Positions 15,279 to 15,290 of a DNA stretch of 15,290 nucleotides are shown piece by piece. Origin of the DNA: Planctomycetaceae bacterium (GTDB taxonomy: Bacteria > Planctomycetota > Planctomycetia > Pirellulales > Thermoguttaceae); contig JAITAZ010000496.1 in assembly GCA_031283825.1 (NCBI GenBank), positions 1-15,290 of the forward strand. The letters run 5' to 3'. Positions within the stretch are counted from its first letter, which is position 1; each line of letters begins with the position of its first letter. A program made the position numbers and the translations under genes. The notes under the pieces were generated by a model. It was not told the origin of the DNA, did not search any database, and saw only the letters and a program-made list of their open reading frames with translations.

Positions 15279-15290
15279 AAAAAATTCCGC
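15279..15290 (+). repeat. Possible start of another repeat-end motif at the window edge
   Basis: The window ends in aaaaaattccgc, matching the beginning of the end motif of copy 1 (aaaaaattccgctgatatattac in two parts, 228-250). Whether the motif continues lies outside the window. Confidence 0.3.

Overview
The window looks like an AT-rich, diderm bacterial chromosome, most likely a Planctomycetes/PVC-group member. The best taxonomic clue is the first gene. It joins an N-terminal CxxC...CPRCG zinc ribbon, one membrane segment, a Pro-Asn-Thr linker and STN/secretin-type N-domains, a combination I associate with planctomycetes. None of the genes has a clear Shine-Dalgarno sequence, and the starts sit in A/T-rich contexts. 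The taxonomic call is inference; no rRNA or other marker gene is present.

Layout: 1-273 is AT-rich non-coding DNA ending in a ~100 bp dispersed repeat. 274-2535 encodes the zinc-ribbon/membrane/secretin-N-domain protein. 2562-2881 is a 320 bp MITE-like palindromic element with perfect 18 bp terminal inverted repeats. 2996-3421 (minus strand) encodes a small four-helix membrane protein. 3422-4725 has no convincing gene but holds a composite repeat of the 'aaccacagagaacacagag' type (3630-4017). 4726-11190 encodes a giant (2154 aa) autotransporter. 11191-11687 is a repeat-rich spacer with two further dispersed-repeat copies, a 7 bp tandem repeat and a palindrome. 11688-14855 encodes a second autotransporter (1055 aa). 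14856-15290 is packed with palindromic and tandem repeats.

Function: the two large genes are type Va secretion proteins. Each has a signal sequence, a beta-rich passenger built of autotransporter-type repeats, a conserved LSGE-containing junction and a C-terminal beta-barrel ending in Phe. They are paralogous in the C-terminal third, and together make a tandem surface-protein locus. The secretin-N-domain protein upstream is predicted to be periplasmic and anchored in the inner membrane. Its link to the autotransporters is positional only.

The most notable signals lie around the second autotransporter. A perfect 22 bp inverted repeat brackets the gene. Four 7 bp repeats lie 76 bp upstream of its start. 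Its codon usage switches abruptly between passenger and barrel halves. These suggest a recombining or variably expressed surface-protein cassette. That is a hypothesis, not a demonstrated system.
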